Source: Phalacrocorax aristotelis (lineage: Eukaryota > Chordata > Aves > Suliformes > Phalacrocoracidae). From it: a stretch of DNA of 64,000 nucleotides. The DNA is taken from the NCBI RefSeq assembly GCF_949628215.1, contig NC_134280.1, positions 620,001-684,000 on the forward strand. Reading direction: 5' to 3'. Below, in pieces: positions 1-24,393 of the stretch. Each line of letters opens with the position of its first letter. The stretch's first letter is position 1. A program made the position numbers and the translations under genes. The notes beneath the pieces are model-generated. The model had not been told where the DNA came from and did not search any database. It was given only the letters and a program-made list of their open reading frames with translations.

Positions 1-420
1 TGGAAGTGCTACCTGGAAAAAAGAAGCTGAAGCTGCTGAAGCCTTCTTGTCTCCAGATAGAGACTGTTATCTCCTCGTTACTTCTCTTCACTGCAAGTCC
101 CCAGAGCCAACATTTGAAAAGCTGCCTAATTTCAAATTGATTTTTGTTTTATTTGTGAGGTTATTCTTCTTTGTCATGGCTACATTTGCATATTGCATAT
201 AGCCAGTTTCTTCTCTAGCTGAAGAAGTGTCTACTTATATTGGTCATCTGATTTCATTCTTTTTCTGCAGTTTATCCTAAAGATTAAATACACATTCTTG
301 GCAGAGCACAATCTTTCTGTTAAACTATGCTATATCATGTAGTTAGCAAAATTGCAGCTAATTGTCTGAAAGTCACTTTAAAGAGATGCTACTCTTTCTG
401 TTCTGTGTATTTTGAAGAAA

Positions 421-500
421 TCATAGATGTCCTGAGTTGGAACGGACCTGCAAGTATTTTCGAGTCCAACTCCTGTCCCTGCATAGGACAACACCAAAAT
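421..500 (-). mobile_element. CR1 LINE 3' fragment
   Basis: The segment carries the reverse complement of the CR1 tail: a 'tcatag...gttgga-ggacctgcaag' block, then 'cgagtccaactcctgtccctgcata'-like text (split here; about 85% like the common avian CR1 3' end by eye). Strongly 5'-truncated, as usual for CR1. The element's own transcription direction would be the minus strand. Confidence 0.8.
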
Positions 501-3500
501 TCACTGGTGTTTGTTCTTGGTTGATATGTTGTTACTGTTCTTACTTGCTGGATTTAAAGTCATAAAATGGAATGGATGGAATCCACCCGTCTAGAAGGGG
601 CATGGGGAGGTATCGGAGGTACGGGGAGAGGGGCAGCCTGTATTTAATGATCAGTTGCTGCTTAGGTTATGAGAAACTTCATTGTTGCTTTTCATTTTGT
701 TACAGCTTGTTCTGCTTGTCTTTACTCACACTGTGTTTACAGTGGCAGGTGGCTCTGAAACCACCAGGAAGGGACAAGGCTTGGTGAAGCTGTGTTGACC
801 TAACCACCAGCAATGTTCATTTTATGTGTGAACACTTCAGTTGTGCAAACTTCCTACTTTTCTCTGGCCTACATGTAACGTCTATATAGATCAGCCCTCT
901 GTCTATGCACAGATGGAATAGCAGCTGTTTGAGGTCAGCAGTCATATGTTTCATTTGAGTGTATTACATCTTAGATCCTTAAAAAGGGCTTCTAACCTTA
1001 TACTGTGGCTGCTTTTCTGGTGAATGTTCTGTGGCAGCTAGAAGAATATTTAAAATATCTGTGATTAGTGTAAAAGAAATGCTCACACTCTACCTAGTTT
1101 GTAACCTAGGCAGGGTATGGCAAGTGCTTCCAAACCTGAGAATGGGTGAAATGACGTGAAATCTTAAATAACAATGCTATTTTTCCTCTGTTGGACTGCA
1201 GATCAGATTTTTTTCCTATATATTTAAATATGGAATACAGAAAGGGAATAATTGCAAAAGAGGGAGTTTTACTTCATATATAATATATAAGTATTCCAAA
1301 TAATATTAAATGAAATCATTCTAAGAAATATGGTTATAGCTGTCCTTGTTTTCATGCCCTTCATGTATAAAAAATAGCCTATATAAAGAAATTGTTGGCT
1401 TATAGGTTGGGAATTCTGAAATACAAGCACTGTTGGGAAGACCTGTTTTATTCTGAATCATGATAGTTAAAGGTTTTTCTGCACAAAGTCAATCATACAA
1501 AAAGTATGGTATTTTGACTGCAATTTCAACTGAAATCTCCAAAAGAGGCTTAAATTCTATATAGTTCAGTGGATGATACAGAAATTATTTTTATTGCTAT
1601 TTTTTGGAGCTTTTCCTTTGCAAGATGATTCCATAAGTAAATTTCATTGTAAGAAATTACCTATATTTTGAGAGATAGGATAAGGTGTCGGACCTTCACA
1701 GGAACTTCATGCATTTAATTGCAAAATCAACCAATTATTGAGGTATAAATTAATTGGTTTTTATAATTAATTTTATAACTAACATTTTGTTAGATTATTA
1801 AAATTCTTAAGATTTTCTTAGGGTTTTGCATCTTTCTGTAAAGCTTCTAGTCTCTATTTTTCCAGCTGTATTTTAAATTTTAGAAACATAATACTGTTCT
1901 GTCAGTGAATTACAAGTGGCAGCACTGTCATGTGCTTCTGTCATAAATAGCCTGTTCAAAAACTCCATCTTGATTTTCAAGGTAAACACTATCTTTATTT
2001 TGCTGGAAGTAGTAGTTTTTAGTGAATTTTGTAGCTTTTCTCTTTCTGTTTGTTGTAGCGATTGCCAAGTAGTCTGTTAGGTCTAAAGAATTAAGGGGTT
2101 TCTCAGTCTGCCCTGAGGTGGTAGGAAGCACCATGGCGTTATCTCGCTATTCTTTTGGTTTCTGATTTGGAAGTACATCAGGGTATGTCATTATTTCTGT
2201 GTCCCAGCTTGTCTTTCTCTGCTGGTACCTGCATGTGGAATGTGGGGTGGGAAGTGGAAATGAAAGTGTGAGAAGTACAACAGAAAGGAATTGCAAGAGT
2301 GCTGACCCTTGTAGACCTACCACGTCATCCTAAGTCGTCTTGTTGGGACAGCAGAGTACTTAGTATAATGCAAAAAAGAAAATACATGATACCTGTTGGA
2401 GATTACATGGAATAGGGGTTGTATCATTATGTGTTGTGTTTATTGTGTGTTAATAACTGGAGCAGGCAGGAAATGTGAGCTTAGCTTCAGTTAGAGCAAG
2501 AGGCTGCAAGATCAGGAAATACAGGAGGTTTTATACTGAGGTGTGCTGGCGTTTTCCATAGGCAAGAGGATACAAGAAACAGCTGGAGCATCGTGTTGCC
2601 AATAAGCATAATGATACCTTTCACAGACTGAGTGGAGGAATTGAGATCATATCCAATCGCCTTACGTAGGTTGAACTGTTTCATATTATTAACATAATGA
2701 GGAGTGTAGTGGCCTGAATACACCCTGTCTTTGAACTGATGTTCACACACAGGATCCTATCTACAGATGTCTAAACCCTTTCCTGAAAATTAGTTCCTGA
2801 AATTAGGTAAACTAAAGGGCTTTTTGTCCTAATATATAATTTGTCTATTAGTGCTTATTTTAAAATCTTGTGATTTTATATGTCTTCTCCTTCTCTTTGT
2901 TCTTTCTATTCTATATTAACGGTCATCATTTGCATACATTCGGTATCGCTGTAAATCCTCCAAAGAATGCATGGTTTTCACTAAGCCGCGGAGTGAGGTT
3001 AGCCCTAGCCCCTAGCACTGAGTTTTGCAGTGAGCAGCTGAGGTCCCATGGGTGGTGGGGAGAAGGGCTGCGCTGGCACCAGCCAGGAGCCCGCCCAGCC
3101 CTGTATTTTGTCTCCAGCAGTGGCTGTAACAATAGAGGAAACACATACAATAATTTCGCTCTCTCCCAGGTACTTTCTCTGTCTCCATCTGTTCCCTGAT
3201 GCTGATGTGGTTTGTTAATTTAGTAACCCTTCCCCAGGGGTGTTCTCTTTGGGCAGTTGCCCAGTTTTCCTGAAGCACGTGTGAACTTGCCGCATCCATC
3301 AGTGAGGAGCTCCACCAGCCTTCCACCCTCTGCATGGAGAGCCGTCTCACCTCTTTGTTCCAAATCTGACTCTTGCTAGTGTGAGCTGAAGCCTCCTAGC
3401 TCTCATGTTGGAGAGACAGAATCGGTCTCCATCTAGCCTTTTTGTGACACTTGTGAATTTGTAGGATTCTTTTCAGAACCCCCATAAACTGTTACTTCTC

Positions 3501-4379
3501 CATCTGAATAGACCCGTCCTGTTCCTACAGGGCCTGTATGAACACTCATATGAACAAAATGGACCTTTGATCACCACTGTTTCTCTTCTTCCATATGAAA
3601 ATGTTCCTTTCTGAGATGGAGGGATCAGAACTGCATGGGGGAACTACAAACATATTTTCTGGGTTTTCCTATTCCTTTTGTACCATGTACTGACACTAGA
3701 CACATTTGATTTGCCTTTTGACTGCTGCTGTGCACTGAGCTGATGTGTTGCAGGAGGAGTGGAGGCACCCTCTTGGTCGGTGGCACTCGAATTTGGGGTG
3801 AGGCGCTTGTTTGGCTACACCATTCATGGTGCTCTCTGCTTGCCGTTCCCCAGGGAACGGTTTCTTGTCCTTTGTGAAATTGCTGTGTGCTATCATCAGC
3901 ATTAATACAGCCTGCGGTCACTGGTTCCTGAAAGCCTTGCTTGATGTCAGCCCTGGGCCCTCGTTTGCGTGTAGCATCAACAGGAGATGTTGCTGTGCTG
4001 CTGTTGGATTGCAGAGCAAGATTTACAGGAGGACGTTCCCTGCATTTTGCTCTGCAAGTAGAATGGCTTTTTTTTTTTTCCTATTACAGGAGAGGCATTT
4101 GAAGTTCTGTGCCCGTACCAGGTGTCTGGAGTGAGAGAGGCTTATCTCTGTGAAAGTGATAGGTAACAGCTTATTGTAAATGTAGCTGAAAAATAAAAGG
4201 GCTAGAGAGTTGTCTGTACTGCAGTTGCTGCTGACCTTGTACCATATTACAAATATTACGCTTTATACCTAACTGATCGCTTGTTAGGAGCAGTACTGCT
4301 GGCATTCATTTTTTGGTGAAAATTAACAGTAATAGCTATCTCAGAAGCAAAGTAAATGCATTTGTATTTCAGGGGTGTC

Positions 4380-4462
4380 TTACCTAGGCGGGAATGATTT
4401 AATTGATGCTGATACTACTGTGTGGGTTGGATGACCTCCTGAGATCCCTGCAAACCCTGTGT
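4380..4462 (+). mobile_element. Degenerate CR1-like 3' fragment
   Basis: Contains 'gggttggatgacctcctgag' followed by 'atccctgcaaaccctgtg'. This resembles the terminal CR1 sequence in which a ttgga-ct-gatgacct block precedes ggtcccttccaaccct. Short and diverged; it may be an older insertion beside the larger copy that starts about 300 bases later. Confidence 0.5.
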
Positions 4463-4749
4463 TGTAGTGGCTCCAGCATTTGTGACCAGTACCTGCACAG
4501 GCTCACCGAACATTAGCTTAGGAATGCAGCATTGGCATCATGCTCCTGAATTTCAGTGTAATTCAAATGTTCTTGAAAATTGTGTTAAAAAAAAAAATAT
4601 CTGAAGTCAGCCAGATGAGAAGGTGTTTCTTCTTGTTGTGTCTAATAAAACCTGCTCTATCAGCTTTCCAAGCTGGTTGGTGGCTTGTGAGGTTCGGTTG
4701 AGTTGCCATTCGAAAATCTGGGAGGTGTACCACTGCAGCAGTTTCCTCC

Positions 4750-5428
4750 TTAAGGTACTGTTAAGGTGCTGGCTGACAGCCAGCTGGGCATGAGCCAGCA
4801 GTGCCCAGGTGGCCAAGGAGGCCACCAGCCCCCGGGCTTGTGTCAGCACTGGTGTGGCCAGCAGGAGCAGGGCAGGGATGGGGCCCCTGTGCTCGGTACT
4901 GGTGAAGCCCCACCTCGAATGCTGAGCTCAGGTTTGGGCCCCTCGGGACAAGAAGGGCCTTGAGGTGCTGGAATGTGTCCAGAGAAGGGCAGCGGGGCTG
5001 GGGCAGGGTCTGGAGCACAAGTGTGCTGGGGGGCGGCTGAGGGAGCTGGGGGGGTTTAGCCTGGAGAAGAGGGGGCTGAGGGGAGCCCTTCTCGCTCTCT
5101 GCAGCTGCCTGAGAGGGGCTGGAGTGATGGGGGGTTGGTCTCTGCGCCCAAGTCACCAGTGACAGGACGAGAGGAAACAGCCCCAAGGTGCATCAGGGCA
5201 GGTTTAGGTTGGATATTAGGAACTATTTCTTCCCTGCAAGAGTGGTCAGGCACTGGCACAGGCTGCCCAGAGAGATGAGGGAGTCACCATCCTGGAGGTA
5301 TTTAAAAGCTGTGTAGACGTGGTGCTTTGGAACATGATTTAGGTGTGGACTTGGCAGTGTTAGGTTAACGGTTGAACTCAGTGATCTTAAGGGTCTTTTC
5401 CAACCTAAACTATTTTATGATTCTGTGA
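4750..5428 (+). mobile_element. CR1 LINE, 3' portion (5'-truncated)
   Basis: About 0.68 kb of the avian CR1 retrotransposon in sense orientation. Recognisable blocks in order are the reverse-transcriptase C-terminal region (gccagcagtgcccaggtggc; ccccacctcgaatgctgagc; gtgtccagagaagggcagcg), the ctgagggagctgg / tttagcctggagaagag block, then the 3' UTR (tttaggttggatattaggaa; caggctgcccagagaga; gatcttaagggtcttttcca). It ends in the typical ATTCTRTG-like octamer tail at 5411-5428. The open frames inside are remnants of the element with stops and indels, so it is not an active copy. The left boundary is approximate. Confidence 0.93.
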
Positions 5429-6125
5429 CCTGTGTGTTATGGCAAGGATGGGAATTACATTACAAACTGGTTGCGAATTTCACCAGTTGCTTTGAAGAAC
5501 TGCCCTGGTTTTAAAAGTGGAATCCTGTAGAATTTATTCAAATGAATAATTCAGAGTCTCACTTCAGCAATATTTACATTAAAATCCAGTTCCTCATTTT
5601 GCATGCAAAAAACCTCATCTTTCCAGATAAGCTTCCCTGCTCTGGTTTCACCATCTTGCTTGAGGTCTGTCTTTCTTCCCTGAGTACCACTCATAGGCTT
5701 CTTCCTGTTCCTCAGCGGGCTCTCCACCTCAGCGGAATGGACTGGCTGGCGTGGGTCCAGCCGTTTGAGCTAACCTAGGACATTTTAACTCAAGGAACGT
5801 TTGCTCACTTGAGCAGCATAGTCGAAGGTTTTGATGGCAGAGTAGGAAAGCACTAGGAAAATGAGTGTGGTAGTCTTCAGTTTGCAGTTGAAAATTATAT
5901 TCAAATTAGTGTCCACAGTCTGATTTTACTAGTTCTGTTGTGGGGGCTCCACACTCTCTTGTTCTCCTAGTAAATCTTTTGTCAGCCTGTACTGTTCTAA
6001 AATATAAATTTTATTCTAAAAAGATCAAAATTGGATTTTCAACCTAATGCTTTTCTTTTTTTCTTCTCACTACCTTGACTTGTGAACAATTGTTATTTTG
6101 TTTACTGAATTTGTTCAAACTCTAG

Positions 6126-17504
<11,379 letters not shown>

Positions 17505-17600
17505 AGCTCCTCTCATATCAGGAGTAGAGAAGCTTCAGGGGTGCTGTCCGGCCTATAATGTGAAAACTTTAAATAAACTTCCCTTAGGCTGTGTCACAGG
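17505..17600 (+). terminator. CCDC148: CCDC148 3' UTR and poly(A) signal
   Basis: An AATAAA hexamer lies at 17572-17577, 68 bases after the stop codon. Cleavage is expected 10-30 bases further on, near 17590-17605. This makes an unusually compact 3' UTR of roughly 90-100 bases. Alternative longer 3' ends cannot be excluded. Confidence 0.8.
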
Positions 17601-20600
17601 ACGACTTAGCTCTCTGTGTGCAATCATTCAAAAAATCCAACGTGCCTTTCCCAGGCAGTGCTACACCACTTTACGCCTGCCTTGGTGAAGGTTTTGTCGA
17701 GGTTTGGTGGGTGTAGGCTGCTCTTGTATAACTCCCCATGTCCCCTTCTGCTGGGAGATAGGACAACTGTACATGAGAGACTCCTACAGACGTTACAGGC
17801 CCATCTGATATATAGTGTCTTGAGTGGGAGCTCTGGTTTTTAATTAGCAGCATAAATCCAAAGTAGCTTTGCAGAACAGTCACTTTAGATTAAATTATGA
17901 TACCCGAATACATCCCACAACTTTCATTCATTCAAGGTTTCTTGAGATTTTTATTCTTTTAATTATGAAATCTTCATCATGAATGTTTCTGTTATTCCTT
18001 GATTATTACAAGAAACTTAACCTTTAGCTATATTTAGAAACCAATTTGCTGCATCATACTGACTGCAAACTAGTCACGCAATTTCCTATTACAGATTAGC
18101 CGTTCAGTATAAATTAGAAGTTAGAAATAATGTTTCAGACCTGGGATCTTTATTTTGGAGATGAAACTACTGAATATGATTCTATCACATAAAAGGGAAA
18201 TTGATGTAATTTCATTTTGTAACTGATTATATTTTCAAGCCTTACATGAGTGTAAAATATATGCGAACAGGTCATGATTAGCAGTTTAACCCAAAATTTC
18301 TAAGGACGATGGGTATGAGAAAGATCTGAACATCCATAGTTGTGTCTCTAGATAATTATAGGAGCTTCACTCAGGTAATATTGTAAAGCCCTACAGGTGT
18401 TAATGGATCACATCCCTCCAATGCCTTTGAAGCAGACAGTAATTCCTCACTGTTGAAATGAGAAGTTGAGGATTAGGGTAGACGAGAGCCCTGTCTGTGT
18501 TCCCCCAGCGGAGCCCACGGTGCAGGTCCAGGTCCAGCAAACACCAAAAGAGCAGTTTTACTGCCAGCTACTGTGTGCCACCTCCTTACCTGGTACAGAG
18601 GGCAGGGCCCCTTCCCCTGACACATTCAGTGACTCCGCACCAAATGTTTTGCAATCAGAGACAAGCAACGTTAAGCTTTCACACCTCAAACTGATGGTAA
18701 CGTTGGCAAAACCTTGTCGCGTAAGCCTAATCTCGGCAGGTGTCTCTGAGCACCTCGGGGAGGGAGGCTTGCTCTGGCCTGGGTGTTCGAGGGTGCAAAG
18801 TCAGAAGCAGACGGAGGCTCTGGGAAGGCTGCCAGGAAGGCAGGGGAAGAGCTGCTGCGGCAGGCTCCCAGCAGCAAGCAGGGTTTAAGACCAGGAGCAA
18901 CGTAATCTGAGCACTGAAGCTAAGTTAGTTTAATGTGGGGAGAAATGCTACAGGGACTGCTCAAAAGCCGTGGGAGCTGTACGTCTTCTGGATTCAGCTT
19001 TTGCATGTTTGTGCTAAAACTATAATTCTGTGAATGTTTGTGCATGTTATTTTGGTATCTCATTTGGGGTAACTCATTATTTTTAAAACACACTTGGCCA
19101 GCTTCACAACTTGTTGGATATTCCTGCAGGGGAGACCAGCATTGCTTTTCTTCTCTTTTGGAGGCCAGATTGGCTGCTAGACTGCTTCCCAGAAACAGAT
19201 CCCAAACTTAAGGCAGTTGAGGTTTTTTTTGTGCTTTTAAAGGCAGTTCTACAAGATAATTTCTGTGGCGCAAATCTTTTCAGATTACAGTTGTCATCTT
19301 TTATAAATTCAAAGACGTTTATGGAAAAAGGAAGTTTAAATGTAGCAGACATTTGGTTTTGAAATGAAGGGCACTGATTTTTAGGCAGTGTCTTTGTGAT
19401 TGTCGTCACGCCCATCGTTTCTCAGGGAACAGACTGAGGAGAAGTCTACATCGATGAGTTTGTGCTGGCTCACTGCAACCATGATTTGGGACTTGTTATT
19501 GATACAGTGAGGCCAGGATGAGGATTTTGAGAGGGATTTTTCTGTAAAAACATGCAGGTCAGTGAAACGCTTTCAGGTATTTTGCTCGGCACAAGCGGAG
19601 GCTGCGCTTGCCCGGAATGCTCCGGCCGAGCACCTCGGCCGTTCTCCCTGGCCTGGCCAAGCGCCTCTCTTCCACGTGCCTGCGGGAAGGGGGTGGATGC
19701 TTCGCCGTAATTCATCGTCCTCACCTTAGCGCCGTTCACGAGGGATGATCAAAGCCCTTCGGGAAATGGAGATGCTTACAAGGACATTTGTTTTCATGGT
19801 ATATGCTTTCCACCCTTTTTTAAAAAAAAAAAGAAATTTTGCAAGTTAGTTTTGTACACACATGTATGAAATTACTTACACATAAAAGTAGTACTTTAGA
19901 AAATGTTAATGGGAAATAGACTTCCCAACTGGCATCTCCTGCAGCCCTACTTTGTTGTTTTTGACTTGGTGAGGGTAACAGTTCGGAATTCATCTGTCCT
20001 TTATGCCAGTGGATGAAGTGTGTGCAGTTTGACTAACAATCTGATTTTTTTAAAGCCTAAGAAAAACTTTTTTTGAGAAAATTAAGTTATTTGGTTGCAA
20101 GATATATGACTTATCTGTGAATTTTGGTAGCCAGAAAAGTTGCTTAAATGTTAAATAGTGCCTGAAAGTCAAGTACCCAAGTGGAGCCGGATCAGTTGAT
20201 TTAGTATCCAGCTGATGCAAAACACTTCAAGTTTGTGCCAGCTTACGCGCCCCTGAGCTTAGATGCACATTTACGTGTGTGTTCATAGAAAAAGAAGAAC
20301 GTAAGTGATTGTGATGACAGTTCTGACCCCCCTGAGAATAGAGAGGGCTTTGCAGTAATGGTCAGTGCTTTGCGAAGGAGCTCCCCAAGGACACGCATTC
20401 CCAGCTCCGTAAACTATTCACTCATCTGAAACCCGTAAAGAGCACCAAACTTAGAACGTGCAGCAGAAAAACCGTTTAACAACATAATCATTAAGATAAA
20501 AGCAAAGTAAGAAAAACAAGAGCCTATTCACTGGAAAATAGGGAGTTCACTGTCTCCTGCAAAGTTAATGACCAGGACTGTGTTTCTGTAAGATACAGCA

Positions 20601-22636
20601 GAGCAAGCCTCACCTATAAAATTAGGCAAAATGTTAAAGAATCGTATTTCTTTTCCTGGAGTGGTTTTAAATTATGTTCACAAAGGACTTAAGGTACATT
20701 CCTATGAGCGTACAAGTTTCTTTAAGTGGATTTTGGACTTAGCTGAGCTGAGTTTGAATGGTAGGTTAGATTGCACGGTGACTGGAGTGATTTTGTTTGC
20801 ATTCTGGGAGGACACTGGCTCCTTCCTGGGATTCCTCCCCCCTCAGATTAATATCTGAGCCTAAAAATTGCAATCTCGGAATGGAAACGAGGAACAATCT
20901 CTCTTGTAGAAAGTGGCGTTTGCTTTTTTCATGGCAGCGAGCTGAATGTGTCATGGGTCGAAGTGCGGGAAAGTTGTTGGAGTAGCTCAGGGGGACCACG
21001 GCAGTGAGATCCCAGTATCCTTAGACTTACGCTTTTTGTGCTCTTAATATCATTAATATCTTAAGATCCTCTCCCGTGTTTTTTGATAGTTAAAATTTTG
21101 TTTACCAGAACTCTTAAATCCTGTAAGTTATTGTTCCAAAGGTGTCAAAAATAATTTGGAAGCAAGCTTGTTTGTGAATCTTAACAACTGGCAGTGAATT
21201 TGCTAGGAAACTCTTCAGGCTGTAGGTGACCCTCTGCAAAACCCCCCGCCCTCCACTCCACCCAGGCGCAGGTTAGTCTCTTGCAGCTTGTGGAGATGCT
21301 GGAAGATGATTTTCTGGACGGTTGATGGGTGTTGATTATCAGATGAACGTGGAAGGTGCAGTTCCTGGCAGTTACCTGAAATCAGTCAAGGTTATATCAG
21401 TACGGTGTGCTCCCCATCCCTTTCCCTCTCGGGGGTCCCCGTGTGCCCCACGCCCAAACCTGCCAGCCACACGACGGCGGCAGAGCTGCTCCTGCAGCCG
21501 GGGCAGGGTGGGCAAGGCGGGCCTCCTGCACGCTGACCTCTTGTGTTCAAACGCTCTAGTACGCGACAGGTTTTGACGGACCTTTAAATATTGTCTGAAG
21601 GGCCTTTGTAACAGCAACGAGTTAAAATAATGGTCGCAAACATGGATTAATCTTGTGAGTTGTTTACTTAGGCTTTACACCAAATGCAAAGGGATCTCCT
21701 TCCTGGAGGCTCGCTGTGAAAAGGAGTGACCCTAATGGGACGGTCCTTCGCGACCGCTGAGGGCAGGAGTGGGGCGCGTGCGCTTCGCTAACACAGTTCT
21801 AATTTCTGTGCAGATTTCGGCTGGCGCTCGCCTCAGGCGGGCAAGTGTTTTCATGCAATTCAGGCCGTATCGGAGGTCTGCGGTTATTGCACGGCAGCGT
21901 TTGCTGGCTCTGGCTGCCCTGCTCGGCCATGGAGGGCACCTGCCTGTGGGAGTGGATCGTGTCTGTGTCTCTCTTCCATCGCCTACAAAAAGGGTCCGTG
22001 GTGCACGGGGGGCACAAACACGCACTGTGCCGGCTGGGACCCGGTGCCCCGTTGCTCGTGCTGCGTTGCCTATCAGTTGCTGGAAAAAATGGTGCTTCCC
22101 ACGCCAGGCACGGCCCCCAGTGCTTTCGGATGAAGGCCGCGGTCAGGCGCTGGGGCCCTGGTCCCAGTCCACTCCCGTGACAACAGGCACCCGCCACCTC
22201 ATCACGCTACCCTGTGGGGAAGGAGAGGAGGCCCCGCTCCCGCGCCCTCCTGGGGCTCGCTGGGGGACGCGCCCCGAAGCGGGAGCATCCCCGGGGTGCC
22301 GCCGGCCGCGGCACCGCACTGCAGGTGCCCTCTGCTCACCACCTTCCTCTGCCACCAAAGCCAGGAGGCAGCTACAGAGGGACGGTGACGACTTCTTTTA
22401 AGGCTGGGAGAGGGATGAGGGGACATTAAGTTTTGCGTTGTCCACCACGTGCTTAGGCCTTTTAAAACAAACTTGTGTTTTATTGAGCCACAAAATTTGT
22501 TTTAGTGTACTTTTCCAGTGAAAATTGTTAAGAATGCATTTTTGGCCTTCAGGTTGTCTGAATGTTGCACCAAACTGAACCCTCAGTCGGGTGAAGCCGG
22601 GGAGCACAGCGGGGCGGGGGCGGCTGCAGGACTCAC
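17601..22636. other. Intergenic interval between CCDC148 and the UPP2 pseudogene
   Basis: 5 kb between two convergent loci. The terminal UPP2 exon, encoding the end after CGLCGLK-like sequence, should lie here on the minus strand if it survives. I could not identify it with confidence. Moderately CpG-rich patches occur at about 19600-19740 and 21730-22330. No other gene or repeat is supported. Confidence 0.7.
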
Positions 22637-22793
22637 CTCCCAGGCCACACTGCCCGCACAGGGCAGTGGATGCCAAGGACTCCATTTCAGCGTTCCTTGT
22701 GCTGGCATCATAGCCTCTTTTCAAGTACTCTGATTTTTGTTTTTTCTTCCACTGGAAAAAGAGCACAATGCTCCATCTAATCCCCCCCCGACC
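22637..22793 (-). pseudogene. UPP2: UPP2 pseudogene exon with two frameshifts
   Basis: The acceptor tttccag and donor gtgagt are intact. One frame reads LDGALCSFS; a different frame reads SEYLKRGYDASTRNAEMES, then the CGQCGLG end, matching human YLKRAFKAGVRNIEMES and CGLCGLK. The exon is about 10 bases longer than expected, from about +2 in or beside a G-run near 22782-22789 and about +8 in an A-rich stretch near 22741-22755. The substrate-binding EMES motif survives. Confidence 0.9.
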
Positions 22794-24393
22794 CTGGAAA
22801 GAAGCAGAGAAGTGTCACTGCTGGCCCTGTGCGGGTTTACAGTCATGGTGAGCGGGGTGTAGTTTCAAATGGGAAGTCCGGCAGTGCCTATGTTTTGTCT
22901 GAAGCCAACTAAGATTTACTTTGAATAGTTACTTAACTCACATTAACTTCCGTGTTTAAAGCCAGTCTGCTATGTCTCTGTATAGAGGAGAAAATTATAC
23001 AGGTTTTAACATTTGTAAAAACAATGAGTAGGCTCACAGGTGTTAAGCGCAGGGGGTATATTGCACTCTGCAGGTTAAGTCTCTGCAGCTGCTCTGAGGT
23101 CCATCAGCTGTGAAGGTCTACCAGGTTAAATCCAAAAAATGCCAAATTACTGTGGAGGAGCAGCATAGCAAGCTGTGCAGAATTGGAAAAGTGGGGAAGA
23201 GGAAAACCCACCTTAATCTAGATTTAATTTTTTTAAGGGGCTGCCATGGACAGCAGGCAGCTGGAGCCACTGGCGAGTGGCGGTGCCTTCTCGGGTGGCA
23301 TTGGTGCTGGCCGGGAAGCTGCGTCCCGGGGCGCTGCTGCTGCTGCTCCCTCCCACTCCGGCCGCAGCGCCGGGGCAGCGCCGCAGGCAGGACCCGATGC
23401 TGTGCGCAGTGTGTCCCGGCACGGGCACCCATCCTGGCCCTCTCTCTAACTCCACTGGTGCCTTTGGCTGTCCTGCAGCGCACCTGCGTCCACAGAGCGG
23501 ACTGTGCCTGCTGCAGCTACTCCTCTCACACGGTAGGTCAGGTCCTTTGTGCGAGCAAACTATATGTGTGGCTGTGCTAACCTGGGTGGAGCGCTTCATT
23601 TTATTGCTGTTCCTACTGCTAATCCTCTCAAATGGCTTTTTGTTTAAATAAAACATGATCTCGAGCAATACACAGATGGTCGCATTTGCAAGCAGATCCA
23701 AAGGTTTATAAATAGTCCTCAGATTATTAATTCTTCATTTATTACATTTCATCTACTCCATAATCAGCATTTAATTTTGCAGAGGAAACGGTTCCAGAGT
23801 AACCAAAGTTTGTTTATGTAAATGTCACACACTTCCTGACATTTTTCTAGTGTTTTGTAGTTCTGAAGTTACAATCTCGTTGTAGGAAACGAGTCAGTGT
23901 AACCCATCTGCTAGGCTCGCTACAGGATCGTGGACCAGGGGCTTTGCCAGGACAAGGCTGTTGGCCACCTGCTTTCGGAAGGTCTGTGACTGCACGTGGC
24001 TCCCGTGTAACCTCTGGCCTGGGGGGCAGCAGAAGCCCCCCCGGGCACCTGCATTGTCCCAGGGAGCAGCTACTGCTGGGTGGATTTTCCCTCTTGATCC
24101 ACCGCCAGCTCCAGCAGTGCTGGTCTTGCAGGTGACGTTACAAAATGTAACTGTCAGATGCACGAGAGACCGATAGGCAGAGTAGGTCTCACCTGGCAAA
24201 GTGCTGAAATTGGTACTGTGTGTTCTGAAGGTGTACCCTGCTCTGGCCAAGCTGAACAAGCTCCAAGTGTCAGGTGGGTCAACTCCTGCAGCCCTTCTTA
24301 GGCTTTGGTAGTGTGGATGATTTTGCCTGCGTAAGAACATAAAGACCGGGCATTATGTTTGGGGGGAGGAAGGACAGCCAAAGATCATTTTAC

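Larger units (their letters stand above)
1..6125 (+). other. CCDC148: CCDC148 intron (incomplete at left edge)
   Basis: AT-rich intron upstream of the exon at 6126. I looked for further CCDC148 exons and found none that I could support. The stretch holds CR1 fragments near 421-500, 4380-4462 and 4750-5428, some A/T runs, and otherwise nothing recognisable. The intron's 5' donor is outside the window. Confidence 0.75.

Noticed and set aside
1-110. Open frame at the left edge that could be an upstream CCDC148 exon
   Set aside because: The peptide does not resemble a part of CCDC148 that I can recognise, and there is no clear donor in the right place.
1729-1759. Inverted repeat AACCAATTA / TAATTGGTT with a 13-base loop
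   Set aside because: A nine-base AT-rich stem is expected by chance in AT-rich intron. No RNA gene features.
20780-20905. Possible decayed last exon of UPP2 (minus strand, reads LVSIPRLQFLGSDINL)
   Set aside because: Only a DINL-like word and a few hydrophobic positions agree. There is no clear acceptor and no EYQQRPQ block.
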